This document shows positions 54,511-64,000 of a stretch of DNA of 64,000 nucleotides, one piece after another. Under the pieces are notes generated by a model that saw only the letters and a list, made by a program, of their open reading frames with translations, had not been told where the DNA came from and searched no databases. Each line of letters opens with the position of its first letter. The first letter of the stretch is position 1. A program made the position numbers and the translations under genes. This DNA is from Bombyx mori. Lineage: Eukaryota > Arthropoda > Insecta > Lepidoptera > Bombycidae. Location: the NCBI RefSeq assembly GCF_030269925.1, contig NC_085130.1:9312501-9376500 (forward strand), given 5' to 3'.

Positions 54511-55167
54511 ATTTTACTGTATTCAACTGACACAAATTTATATTTATATCCAGTAAACTCCAGTCGTGCGTCGGAGCGGACACACACACTTTTTTTTTTT
54601 TTTCGGGTACAGGGCCGAACCTCCTACGAGGTCCCCGCGCAAAAGGGGCGCGCGGGGTATGTGAGACTCAACGATCTGCATGGTGTTGTGAGCAGACCGC
54701 GGGCCCAAGGATTTTAGTACCCACCCACTAAACGACTCCCCTGCACTCTTACACCCGACGTCCGATCCCCTCCGAGGTCAGAACCCGGATGAGGTAGGGG
54801 GGCTACCGCGGTCAACACTACAACCAGACGGCGCGGCTCACCCCAAGGACGCCCAGCCGACGGAGCCTTCGAGGCGAATCGAAGGCTCTGAAACGTCGGC
54901 CGTCTCGGTACGGCAGCCCGTCGGGCCGCCCAGACGGTACCGCTGGTGTCCCGGAATACCCCGCTGGACCAGAACCAGCCTGCCGGGTCGGGACGCGATA
55001 CACCGTCGACCGGTCGCTCTATTCACTCCACGGCAGCGCGCTAGAGTGCTGGTAGCGCGCCGCGCGGCCTCACCCCCTCAGGTCGCCCCTTGACCTTCAC
55101 CGGGGGGAAGCCGCCACCTACAGTCAAGTGATAAGACTGCCTTTTGTGTTTTTTTTTTTTTGGTGCT

Positions 55168-55446
55168 TTTAGACACTACAAGCACCGGTCACAGTCCTCG
55201 TCGAACCCGTCGCTTGCGACGAAGGGCTTGATGAGCGAATTAACCCACAGACAGCCCACTGAGTTTCTCGGCGGATCTTCTCAGTGGGTCGCGTTTCCGA
55301 CCCGGTGGTAGATTCTGCGAAGCACTGCTCTTGCTAGGGTCAGTGTTAGCAACAGTCAGGTTTGAGCCCCGTGAGCTCACCTACACACGCTAGAGTAAGC
55401 TGAAATAGCCTCTCAAGGCTATCAGCATAGGTAGGAAAAAAAAACG
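55168..55446 (+). mobile_element. Jk-A LINE 3' end
   Basis: T-run, GGTGCTTTTAGACACTACAA, GATTCTGCGAAGCACTGCTC, ATAGCCTCTCAAGGCTATCA, then a short A-run at 55437-55444. Confidence 0.85.
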
Positions 55447-55687
55447 TTTTTTTTATTGCTTAAATGAGTGGACTAGCTCACAGCCCACCTCGTATTAAGT
55501 AGTTACTGGAGCCCATAGACATCCACAACGTAAATGCGCCACCCACCTTGAGATATAAGTTCTAAGGTCTCAAGTATATAGGTAGTTACAACGCTTCAAA
55601 CCGAAACGCGTTACTGCTTCACGGTAGAAATAGGCAGAGTGGTGGTACCCATCCGCACGGACACACAAGAGGTCTTACCACCAGTAA
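55447..55687 (-). mobile_element. Bm1 SINE, 5'-truncated
   Basis: TTTTTATTGCTTAAATGAGT to GAGGTCTTACCACCAGTA. It starts directly at the A-tail of the Jk-A copy. A deletion removed GGCTGCCCCACCC. Confidence 0.85.
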
Positions 55688-55876
55688 AATATAAATCAAG
55701 ATAAGAAACTGGAACCACAGCAGTTAATTAACTGAAGAGTTTGGACATCGACACGCCCGTGTGAACAATAACACAAATATTAAATACATGTATAATTTCG
55801 TTATTACATTTATCATCGGTGATAACAACAGCTGTGGCACTTCTGAATTTGTAAAATAAAAATAGTAAACCACAGA

Positions 55877-56131
55877 TTGCTGGTGGTAGGACCTCTTGTG
55901 AGTCCGCACGGGTAGGTACCACCACCCTGCCTATTTCTGCCGTGAAGCAGTAATGCGTTTCGGCTTGAAGGGTAGCGCAGCCGTTGTAACTATACTGAGA
56001 CCTTAGAACTTATATCTCAAGGTGGGTGACGCATTTACATCGTAAATGTCTATGGGCTCCAGTAATTACTTAAGATTCTTACATATCATGTGGGCTGTGA
56101 GTTCGTCCACCGACATAAGCAATAAAAAAAA
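55877..56131 (+). mobile_element. Bm1 SINE, 5'-truncated
   Basis: TGCTGGTGGTAGGACCTCTT to CATAAGCAATAAAAAAAAA, with a short insertion ATTCTTACATATC near 56072. Forms an inverted pair with the copy 190 bp to its left. Possible TSD ATTGC. Confidence 0.9.
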
Positions 56132-56509
56132 ATTGCAACTCTAAATATCGTACTCAAAATAATTTGTGAACCATATAATAATAAAATGTTAGATGGGTAG
56201 GTGAATAATATACAGATGTGCGTCAAATTGTAAAGACAGAGTCACGTGTCGCGGAACCTCGCGAGAGTTGTCAGTCTCGCGTCGACGCTGTATTGACACC
56301 GCACCTCGCACCACAGAGCACGCGCACTACAGAAGGACCACTCTACCCACTACCCTATACGAACACGGACCGACATTATATTTATTACACAGATGAATGA
56401 ACGAACCCGAAGTCTCAAATGTTCAGCTGTTTGGAATATTTGGTGATCTTCACCGTAATGGTAAACAGTCGACGTTGCTGAATACGTCATTACGGATCCT
56501 CCGTATCCA
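56132..56509. other. No gene supported
   Basis: A 60-codon plus frame (56218-56400) is open through RVAEPRESCQSRVDAVLTPH, without splice support. Confidence 0.3.
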
Positions 56510-56778
56510 TTAACGGTGTTTTTAGGTACCACAAGCAAGGGGCACCGTCCTTGTCGGTTCGACAAGTGAATTAACCCATAGATACAGCTCAATGAGTTTC
56601 TCGCCGGATCTTCTCAGTGGGTCGCGTTTCCGATCCGGTGGTAGATTCTGCGAAGCACTGCTCTTGCTAGGGTCAGTGTTAGCAATACTCCGGTTTGAGC
56701 CCGGTGTGAGCTCACCTACACACGTTAGGCTGAAGCTGAAATAGCCTCTCAAGGCTATCAGCCTGGGTAGAAAAAAAA
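56510..56778 (+). mobile_element. Jk-A LINE 3' end
   Basis: AACGGTGTTTTTAGGTACCA, GTGGTAGATTCTGCGAAGCA, CTCAAGGCTATCAGCCTGGG, then an A-run. The 5' end is slightly more diverged. Confidence 0.85.
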
Positions 56779-57219
56779 TCGTAGTTTTTTTAATATCAAT
56801 CGAACCGTTTTTAGTCCGCGGGGCTATTCCAAATACGCGCGGACGGGTGACCGGAGAAGCCATTACCAAATGCATGTTCATAATCAGTCAGCGGAAATTT
56901 AATATCGAGGTAGTCCTGGCCCCAAACTAGAATGCCCTATACTTCTACTATACATACTTTTATACGTTTAAATATTACGTACATATTATATTATGAAGAT
57001 AATATTATATTTATGTTAAACTTAATAATTAGTATTTATGTAAGTTTATTTTTATTTTATAGTATGTATACTATGTATTAAATTGCAATTATTTGAAGTT
57101 TTTATTGTTGTACATATCGTCCTTAAAAACATAAGTCGCTACTTTTGTACGTGTTATATATTTTTCATGTTAATGTTATTGAATTTTTTTGTATCCAATC
57201 GGGTTTAATAAATAAACAA
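56779..57219. other. AT-rich, possible LINE tail
   Basis: Ends in GGGTTTAATAAATAAACAAC, a possible plus-strand poly(A) tail of an unidentified retroelement. Otherwise nothing. Confidence 0.3.
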
Positions 57220-57444
57220 CTAATGATTGTAATATAGAGTGACTGATATGACGACCACGATATTCAGCATGCTCTTTTTCTTGACAACGATGTATTGGCG
57301 GGCTCCAACGTTTGATCTTGTAGCAAAACGTATTTCTTTCCTCAGTATACCGGCGGTAGTCATGTTGTTATGGGGACCGCGTACCGCTTTAAAAGCATAA
57401 CCGGGCTCACAGAACACTTCACTACAAGTATGGTTTTCTAACCT
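57220..57444 (-). CDS. Candidate terminal exon, unknown protein
   Basis: After acceptor CTTGCTCTACAG the minus frame reads RLENHTCSEVFCEPGYAFKA, VRGPHNNMTTAGILRKEIRF, ATRSNVGARQYIVVKKKSML, NIVVVISVTLYYNH and TAG. Two closely spaced cysteines and a hydrophobic C-terminus suggest an extracellular or membrane-anchored tail. ATTAAA lies about 15 bp after the stop. It could be a decayed retroelement ORF. Confidence 0.25.
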   Translation of the reverse strand, partial: RLENHTCSEVFCEPGYAFKAVRGPHNNMTTAGILRKEIRFATRSNVGARQYIVVKKKSMLNIVVVISVTLYYNH

Positions 57445-57564
57445 TCTGTAGAGCAAGCGTGCTGTGTCCGACGCGTAGAGCTGTAAAAGGGTTTCGTTGT
57501 TCGCGGCGGGTTATTGATAAGGCGCCAGTCGCTCGCTCAATAGTTTATTCCGTTCCATTTGTAG

Positions 57565-57687
57565 GCCCACACCTGTATCTGGCTCCCGGTGAACCCTCTG
57601 TGGGCTCTGTGGACCAACCAGTGTGTGGAATGGAATCATAGATCAGCATCATCTTGGAACAAAATCGAACCGACAAAAAATAAATAA
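57565..57687 (+). CDS. Candidate plus-strand terminal exon, unknown
   Basis: An unusually good acceptor (TTTATTCCGTTCCATTTGTAG) precedes a frame AHTCIWLPVNPLWALWTNQC, VEWNHRSASSWNKIEPTKNK and TAA, overlapping (AATA)n. G/C-ending codons dominate. The alternative phase reads PHLYLAPGEPSVGSVDQPVC GMES. I cannot tell which, if either, is real. Confidence 0.2.
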   Translation, partial: AHTCIWLPVNPLWALWTNQCVEWNHRSASSWNKIEPTKNK

Positions 57688-57735
57688 ATAAATTTGTAGT
57701 TTTCGAGGGAAATGTTCATACATAAAAATAAAATG

Positions 57736-58174
57736 GTTTTTTTTTTTTATAGCTTAGATGTGTGGATGAGCTCACAGCCCACCTGGTGTTATGTGGTTAC
57801 TGGAGCCCATAGACGTCTACAACGTAAATGCTCCACACACCTTGAGATATAAGTTTTAAGGTCTCAGTATAGTTACAACGGCTGCCCCGCCCTTCAAACC
57901 GAAACGTATTGATGCTTCACGGCAGAAATAGGCGGGCCGGTGGTACCTACCCGTGCGGACTCGCAACAGGTCCTACCACCAGTAATTACGCAAATTATAA
58001 TTTTTTTGATTTTTATTACACGATGTTATTCCTTCACCGTGGAAGTCAATCGTGAACATTTGTTAAGTACGTATTTCATTAGGAAAATTGGTACCCGCCT
58101 GCGGGATTCGAACACCGATGCATCGCTAGATACGAATGCACCGGACGTCTTATCCTTTAGGCCACGACGACTTC
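57736..58174 (-). mobile_element. Bm1 SINE, full length
   Basis: T-run, complete body, linker, and reversed tRNA-like head (GCCTGCGGGATTCGAACACC, CTTTAGGCCACGACGACTT). The linker has an internal deletion next to a T-run (AATTATAATTTTTTTGATT). Confidence 0.95.
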
Positions 58175-59083
58175 ATGGATTCACTTTATTTAATTTTAAT
58201 CACTTCAACTTGTAAATTGAATATCGAAATTCTTTCGTAATGAAGCTGACCGTTGCTGACCGTTGCTGATAAGGAGTATCAATGTAAGCGAGCGCTCGTG
58301 TGAGCGTGGCGCAGAATACCTAAGTACATACATACAGGGTTGCAAGTAACGCTCATACGACGCTAGTTGCTCGCTCCCTTAGTGTGTGGTGCGAGGCACG
58401 AGAGGTAATATTTACAGTTGTGCTAAATAAAATTAATATTTAGTAATTTTATATGTAATATTCAATATTAAAATATTTACAACTTGTTCAAAGTCAACAA
58501 CTCGTTGACAACAACATGATTTGTTACTACTGTATACATAAATCAACAATGTAAACATAACACATAATATGATTGCACCGCAGCCTCTGTAGCCTTAGTA
58601 GTTCAAATAAAAATAAACTCTATTGTGGGCGATTTGATATGATTTTATCAAATCATCATAAAACGAAGTAAAAATAATAATTCTTTAAAGTCGTGCTTCG
58701 CTGAAGCTTGCAAGAACAAGAGCATAGGTCGAGTCTTGGCTTAGAGAGGGCCTACAATATGGAGAGGTATCCTGAAAGTCTCTCCAGTTCGGGGAGGTGT
58801 TAAGGGTGGGGTACACATATATATAAACTGGACATCTTAGTTCTTGAATCACGGAAACTATGTCAAGTTTCGTAATTGCTTGTGTTAAGGCTTGTTGGAT
58901 GTCTCCACGAGTCAGTAGCGCCACCCTGCAGGTGCGGCGTGACCCGTCGGTAGGGACCACCAAAACGCTTATATCTCAGAGCACGTCCAGTGTGAAGGCT
59001 CGTGGTGTCCATTAGGTCGCGGTCATACGCGACCTCACCAACAAAACGACACTAACTGTTTCGACACAATTTCATTACAATAC
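58175..59083. other. No gene supported
   Basis: A tandem TGACCGTTGC pair at 58247-58267. A 92-codon minus frame (58963-58685; DGSRRTCRVALLTRGDIQQA) reads as protein but has no context and may be a retroelement remnant. Confidence 0.3.
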
Positions 59084-59463
59084 TGTTACGCGCTGGGGTT
59101 CGGGAAAAATAAATGTTCCACCAAAGTACAACTAAAAACTGTATTCAACACTTAGAACACTTAAAAAACTTTAAAACTCTCAATTCGCTTTTTTCCGCTT
59201 CGCTTCAAGTGATCCATTCGCTGTTTCGCCTCAGATTACTTCGTTCAGATTACTAACTGACTGCGTGCCATCTCTGCAACGCTTTTATAGCCGATACCAC
59301 ATCCCTAGAATTATCGAGAAGATTCCACACATTTCTAGTATTGTGTTTCCGCTATCTGACAATAGATGGCGTTGTACTTCTCGAGCGTTCTAGGTGCTAC
59401 TAGATCCTTCGATATTCGTTTGACTACTCGGCGATAGATGGCGTTACTATTAACGGTGTAACA
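59084..59463 (-). mobile_element. Solo LTR, same family as 22.4 kb
   Basis: Reverse copy TGTTACGCGCTGG...GGTGTAACA, 380 bp, with the 4-bp duplication ATAC (59080-59083, 59464-59467), the complement of GTAT. It contains the minus-strand TATAAAAG (59289-59282) and TCAGT (59260-59256). Confidence 0.85.
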
Positions 59464-59675
59464 ATACATTCACGCATGTCTCTGAATACATAGTTCAATT
59501 CAACTCTGTAACATTTTGAACAGTACAATAGTGACGTTTGCGCTATTCCTCTGTTACGAGGTGAATATTTACGTGAATTCCGATTTGTCCGCTAAATTTT
59601 GTACTGTATATTGAATCGATATTGTAAGGGACTTCGGTTCCCTCTGTATTTTATACCGTATGTTCCATGGGGAGT

Positions 59676-60023
59676 GCTCTGAGGAATTGTTCGAGATGAT
59701 ACCAGCATCTCGTTTTTACCATCGCACCGCCCGCCACCGGAGTAGAGTTCATCCATACTACCTGGAGCCACTGCGGTCATCCACAGTGCGTTTCCAGAGA
59801 TCTTTTTTGCCACGTACCATCCGGCTATGGAATGAGCTCCCCTCCACGGTGTTTCCCGAGCGCTATGACATGTCCTTCTTCAAACGAGGCTTGTGGAGAG
59901 TATTAAGCGGTAGGCAGCGGCTTGGCTCTGCCCCTGGCATTTCTGAAGTCCATGGGCGACGGTAACCACTCACCATCAGGTGGGCCGTATGCCCGTCTGC
60001 CTACAAAGGCAATAAATAAAAAA
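59676..60023 (+). mobile_element. LINE-C 3' end with intact ORF2 C-terminus
   Basis: The frame 59660-59965 includes EMIPASRFYHRTARHRSRVH and SFLPRTIRLWNELPSTVFPE. 3' UTR to CTACAAAGGCAATAAATAAA. The most consensus-like LINE-C copy here. Confidence 0.9.
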
Positions 60024-60573
60024 AAAGTTTTCACATATACGTGATTCATTCTCAATACCTAGCTTGACTTTTCCAGTCAATAGTGTCTTCCTAGAGACAA
60101 TATTGACACCAACAAGGTCTGGAATTTTCTCCACTACTATTGCATACTTTGTAAGCTACTCAGTAAGCGACGGATAATAGATTGATTGCTGTCCTGATTT
60201 TGTCAACGGCAGACTTGTACAGACTGCTCGGCGGATCGATAGCAACAGCCTTGTGTATAATTTGTCCAACGGAAACTAAGACTAGAGTGCCAGCCCCAGC
60301 GACTCATGCGCCGATGCCTTCTCGAGTGCTCTGAGTGTAGCCCATTACTGTCAAGCGTCGATGCTGAATGTAAACGCTAAACACGAGAGGGTGCAGTTAA
60401 GCCACGAGTGTTTCTTTGACGACTTACCGCTTACTACTTGTACACTTTGCTGGGCCTACAGCACCGTTGTTGGAGTCCACACGAGAATAACGACGTCTTT
60501 GTTCAAAGTTCGTGAATAAGTTCTTATAGAGTGACCTCAATAAATTCAAACGCCGAAGTAAAATGTAATTTAT
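60024..60573. other. No feature recognised
   Basis: No supported exon or repeat boundary. Confidence 0.4.
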
Positions 60574-60807
60574 TGATGGTAGGACCTCTTGTGAGTCCGT
60601 GCAGGTGGGCACCACCACCCTGCCTATTTCTACCGTAAAGCAGTAATGCGTTTCGGTTTGAAGGGTGGGGCAGCCGTTGTAACTATACTTGAGATCTTAC
60701 AACTTATATCTCAAGGTGGGTGGCGCATTTACGTTGTATATGTCTATAGGCTCCAGTAACCACTTAACAACAGGTGGGTTGTGAGCTCGCCCACTCATCT
60801 AAACAAT

Positions 60808-60838
<31 letters not shown>
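60574..60838 (+). mobile_element. Bm1 SINE, 5'-truncated, (AATA)n tail
   Basis: TTGATGGTAGGACCTCTTGT to AACAATAAATAAAATAAATA. The tail has become an (AAAT)n microsatellite of about 40 bp. Confidence 0.9.
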
Positions 60839-60904
60839 TATCATTTTGATCGCGTCCAAGTTCTGTTTTAGATGTTGTATTTTTAAGCCCAACACTAAGG
60901 GTTC

Positions 60905-61255
60905 GGTTAAGTTAGATGACACCCAGATTGTGACCCAGCGGAGTACCTCGGAACACCAGCGGCGTCGCCCGGGTGGCCTAACGGGCCACGGTACCGTCGA
61001 ACCGCGGAGACCGGCATCGTTGGTTGTCGTTGGTCAAATATGCTCGAGGTGGCACCGCGAGTCTTGTTGTAGTGCTGGTCGCGGGAATCCTTATATTTCT
61101 GAACCCGGGTGGAGATCGGACGTCGGGTGAGGGAATTCTAGGGCAGTTGTTTGGTGGGTAGGGCCCAAAATGCATCCTTGGGCCCGCGGTCTGCTCCCAA
61201 CATCGACAGACCATCAAGTCCCACATACCCCGCGTGCCCTCTAAGCGCGGACACG
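60905..61255 (+). mobile_element. GC-rich LINE 3' fragment
   Basis: Forward counterpart of 54604-54950: GGTGGAGATCGGACGTCGGG, CCTTGGGCCCGCGGTCTGCT, CACATACCCCGCGTGCCC. No poly(A) remains. Confidence 0.7.
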
Positions 61256-61844
61256 TCGTATAAGGTTCCATCCCCGCAACAAATGACCCTTCTGTAACCT
61301 CATCAGTCAGTCGCATTTCATAATCCACTTACAGATTCATCCAACTGACTGTTTCTACTAAACAAAAAGTGTTTGGCCCAGCTACAACATTAAGTTCACG
61401 TAAACAATTCGCAGCGGTAGTGGTAGGTATAGTGCTGCTATATATTGACATAAATATTGACCAGATGATGAGTTGTCGTCGTACATTGGAGCCACGCGCT
61501 TGGCCCCGGGCTCGTTCACGCTCTGTGAACTGTTTTAACGACCGGGAACTTACCGGCCGCATCGACACCCAGGTACAGTACATACACACTCCTGGCATAG
61601 TGGCAGGAACACCAAATGTGGTGAAATACAAAATTCGAATCTACTGATTTCTCAAAATTGTAAAACGAATTTATTTTACGAATAGTCTTAGTGTTTGAAT
61701 TCGGAACGTCAAAAGTGTCAACGAGCGACATCCACTATGACACTTTTCCCTTTTTATTTCCAGCCGCCAAGGGCGACACATCTATTTCATATTTCTTATA
61801 TTCATTCATATATCTTTAATTTGTCACTTATGAATTAATAAAAA
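61256..61844. other. No gene supported
   Basis: Opposed open frames at 61329-61647 overlap without splice or start support. Confidence 0.35.
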
Positions 61845-62263
61845 CTAGATGTGCCGTAGTAGTCGAAATTCGACTATAATTAATTGGAATTGTAAGTTTG
61901 TACACTATTATGATTGTATTTTATACTTCTATAATCACAAATTTCGCCAAGACTACACTATAAAAAATATTAAAAAAGACAAACAATATTTAATCTATTC
62001 TCATTTTGACAACAGATGTCAAGAACAAAAGTTTGACAATAAATAGTATGCAATATGCATGCGTGTGTGCGTTAAATACATGGTATGTAGTGTGTGTAAT
62101 GTTTTCTTTATTGATTTAATGTATCTTTTATGCATTATTTAAAAAAAATATTAGCATTGTGCACTTCTTCTCTATATCCTCTATAAGTGTGGAAAATTTC
62201 ATACCCCTCCGTCCGCGCAATTTTCGTAAAAAGGGATACAAAGTTCACGTATTAATATATAGA
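61845..62263 (-). mobile_element. Lep1-like non-autonomous Helitron
   Basis: CTAGATGTGCCGTAGTAGTC at left, TTAATATATAGA^T at right. An 8-bp deletion removed TTTTGCTT beside the 5' end. Confidence 0.9.
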
Positions 62264-62619
62264 TATCAAACTAATAATACACTCTTATTCACCACAACGC
62301 AACACCTAGTCAACATTCCGTGCAGCGGAAAAATCACTATATTTATGTAAAGCGTATGAAAATTATCTTTTTAATTCATTATTACTTTATTAGGATCCTG
62401 TAGACAAAGACATGAACATATGAATAGGTATCAAAATATCCTTTGCTTTTCAATTATAACTATAAGTTTCTATCCGAAACACGAAAATAGTACATGTAGC
62501 AAATATTCATGACAATGAAAAAATCTCTTTTATTTCACAACTCTTTTTAAAATTTAATGTAAAACATAATTCTTTTTAATACATACTCGTACTACGTTGA
62601 CGATATTTTAAATTAAATC
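62264..62619. other. AT-rich, no feature recognised
   Basis: No supported feature. Confidence 0.4.
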
Positions 62620-62680
62620 AACGCTACGATGCTACGGTGCCGCGTTGCTACGATGCTACGGCGTAGATCTGTTACGACTA
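62620..62680 (+). repeat. Short tandem repeat, GCTACGATGCTACGG unit
   Basis: CTACGATGCTACGGTGCCGC and CTACGATGCTACGGCG are two units of about 24 bp, inside an open plus frame leading to the inverted repeat at 62736. Confidence 0.6.
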
Positions 62681-62735
62681 CGAGGTTACCGGTGGACATA
62701 GGGCTGCCGATTAGATTATTTATTGCTAATATTTT

Positions 62736-63251
62736 GATGCCTCCAATGAACACTACGCTAACTCCAAATTCGTAGATTTACAGGAGGAGCGTTTAAACGA
62801 AAAAAGTTTATTTATTTATTTAATACGTTGCACCAACAAAGTGATCATCAATACAAAACATTGACAAATTGACAAAATTTCATGGCAGATGTCACCTCAA
62901 TTATAGGTGCAATCGACATTGCATTAACATCAAAAATAAAAATAAAATATACAGCTAAGATTTGGATACATTTCATTCATTCATTGCTTAAGATTAATTT
63001 AATTGGGAGATGATCCGTGACAGATTTTTCCTGTAAGTAGTGAGACAATTTATAAAAAAACATCTATAGTAGATAAAATCTTTATAATTGCAGTTATATT
63101 TACGGTTTTTTTTGTGTAACTAGCTGATTTAATCTTGCTTCGAACCCCATCAATAATGATTAATCGTAATACTTTTAACATAGTGAAACGATTTGCGTGG
63201 AAAACAAAAATTTCAAAATTTTGAGTTTGAGTAGTGTTCATTGGAGGCATC
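62736..63251. repeat. Inverted repeat pair (21 bp perfect) around 474 bp
   Basis: 62736-62756 and 63231-63251 are exact reverse complements (core ATGCCTCCAATGAACACT). Weaker similarity extends about 20 bp inward. Both arms encode the same peptide, MPPMNTT, followed by xTxN: plus frame ILMPPMNTTLTPNS, minus frame KSMPPMNTTQTQNF. The interior is AT-rich, with a minus frame (63304-63050). Confidence 0.7.
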
Positions 63252-63598
63252 GATTTGATATTTTCTAAGTAATTTATCACCAAGACAGCTGCCATGACAA
63301 ACAATACTAAATTAATAAAAAAAAAATAGCCTATACAATTTGTTGCTGCAAATTGTACATTACAGCTTATGTATTAGGATTGATTTTTTTTTGTCCGTAA
63401 CTACTTTATTGCCTTACATCTGTTTGTTTTCGTTGCAAAAAGCTTGAGACTTTACTACCTATTTATTTACCTACCCTAGACGATTTAGTAAAATCTACAT
63501 AATCGCTATGAACAAGTATTATAATTCATGAAAAGAAAAATACTGTAATGGCACAGAAAATATTGTTCGCACAACTTTCAAGATTTGAAATATCAACT
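63252..63598. other. AT-rich, no feature recognised
   Basis: No supported feature. Confidence 0.4.
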
Positions 63599-63739
63599 TT
63601 TTTTTTATTTATTGCTTAGGTTGGTGGACGAGCTCACAGCCCACCTGATGTTAAGTGGTTACTGGAACCCATAGACATCCACGACGTAAATGCGCCACCC
63701 ACCTTGAGATATAAGTTCTAAGGTCTCAAGTATAGTTAC
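63599..63739 (-). mobile_element. Bm1 tail fragment
   Basis: TTTATTTATTGCTTAGGTTG to AAGGTCTCAAGTATAGTTAC. Confidence 0.85.
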
Positions 63740-64000
63740 TATATATAATTTATTGAACCATGACCGTGACCAGCAACCAACTAACTGTAACTAACTATAA
63801 AATATATCCAACATCAGAAACCTTAAAAGATTAAAATAAGATCCGACAAGTTAAGCTGTATATTATATTCCTCATAAATTATAATATTCTTATCTAGTAA
63901 TTGTATCTGTTTCCTTTGACATTCACAAAAGTTTTGCTCTGAGCCAATGTCATTCTCGAGTCGCACGTTTTAAATAAATGCGTATCGTAACTATTAATCA
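63740..64000. other. AT-rich, no feature recognised
   Basis: No supported feature to the window end. Confidence 0.4.

Larger units (their letters stand above)
53858..54562 (-). mobile_element. 705-bp element with 11-bp terminal inverted repeats
   Basis: TGGAGTTTACT (53858-53868) is repeated inverted at 54552-54562. On the minus strand a TATAAATA lies just inside the 5' repeat, then TCAGT, then a 65-nt ATG exon with donor. Farther in are a GGTTCGATTCC-like word (54286-54296), AATAAA, and the palindrome at 53974-54044. It looks like an internally deleted DNA transposon. No target duplication found. Confidence 0.45.
53852..55123 (-). mobile_element. Composite LINE insertion with 15-bp target duplication
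   Basis: Flanked by the identical 15-mer TCAAGTGATAAGACT (53837-53851 and 55124-55138). On the minus strand it reads: GC-rich 5'-truncated LINE end (55123-54604), internal A14 (54603-54590), a (GT)n and 17-bp linker, a 705-bp TIR element (54562-53858), then a terminal A-run. The LINE part matches 60905-61255 (CCTTGGGCCCGCGGTCTGCT, CACATACCCCGCG). Confidence 0.75.

Noticed and set aside
12345..60838. CRISPR array or bacterial operon
   Set aside because: Repeats are dispersed transposons with poly(A) tails and target duplications. There is no regular repeat-spacer array, and gene structure is eukaryotic.
60978..61328. 116-codon minus-strand open frame
   Set aside because: Antisense to the GC-rich LINE fragment whose forward copy is fixed by alignment to 54.6-55.0 kb.

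Overview
This is lepidopteran nuclear DNA, almost certainly from the silkworm genus Bombyx (B. mori or B. mandarina). The evidence is the Bm1 SINE, which is Bombyx-typical: over 40 whole or partial copies occur here, several with the tRNA-like head (A box TGGCCTAAAGG, B box GGTGTTCGAATC). They sit among the usual silkworm LINE tails, Lep1-like Helitrons and MITEs. There is no bacterial-style gene organisation. The window is an AT-rich, gene-poor, intron/intergenic landscape built by layer upon layer of transposon insertions.

Repeat families named below: (1) Bm1 SINE, including 5'-truncated copies that share their 3' end with the BMC1 LINE. (2) 'LINE-C', a non-LTR retrotransposon tail whose ORF2 C-terminus reads SFLPRTIRLWNELPSTVFP. 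(3) 'Jk-A' and 'Jk-B', two related Jockey-type LINE 3' ends. Jk-A is tied to the Jockey clade by a degenerate ORF2 C-terminus at 51.4 kb. (4) A GC-rich LINE tail at 54.6-55.1 and 60.9-61.25 kb. (5) Seven non-autonomous Helitrons of about 420 bp (TC...CTAG, A^T sites). (6) Three LTRs of one family; two are solo LTRs with a GTAT/ATAC target duplication. (7) Several inverted-repeat DNA elements ('MITE-D', 'MITE-F', 'MITE-G', a 25-bp-TIR MITE at 16.6 kb, an 8-bp-TSD hAT-like MITE at 43.96 kb). (8) An interspersed repeat, 'rep-E', and RTE-like remnants.

Host-gene signal is sparse. The clearest items are an intronless-looking 204-residue secreted protein on the minus strand (5976-6590) with TATA and AATAAA, and the last two coding exons of a minus-strand gene (30800-30871 and 29794-29994) with matching splice phase and a downstream poly(A) signal. 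Plausible but weaker: two plus-strand exons at 2830-2972 and 9468-9564 whose phases join, a two-exon 69-residue secreted peptide on the minus strand (13815 to 12847), a plus-strand exon at 22810-22895 just 35 bp after a solo LTR, and further orphan exons near 36.2, 42.1-42.8 and 57.2-57.7 kb. I could not assign any of these to a named family.

The most unusual structure is at 53.85-55.12 kb. A minus-strand LINE insertion with a perfect 15-bp target duplication holds an internal poly(A), then a 705-bp TIR element, then a terminal poly(A). The TIR element carries a TATA-led ATG exon and a perfect 32-bp-arm palindrome. This looks like a 3' transduction or a nested insertion in a LINE tail.
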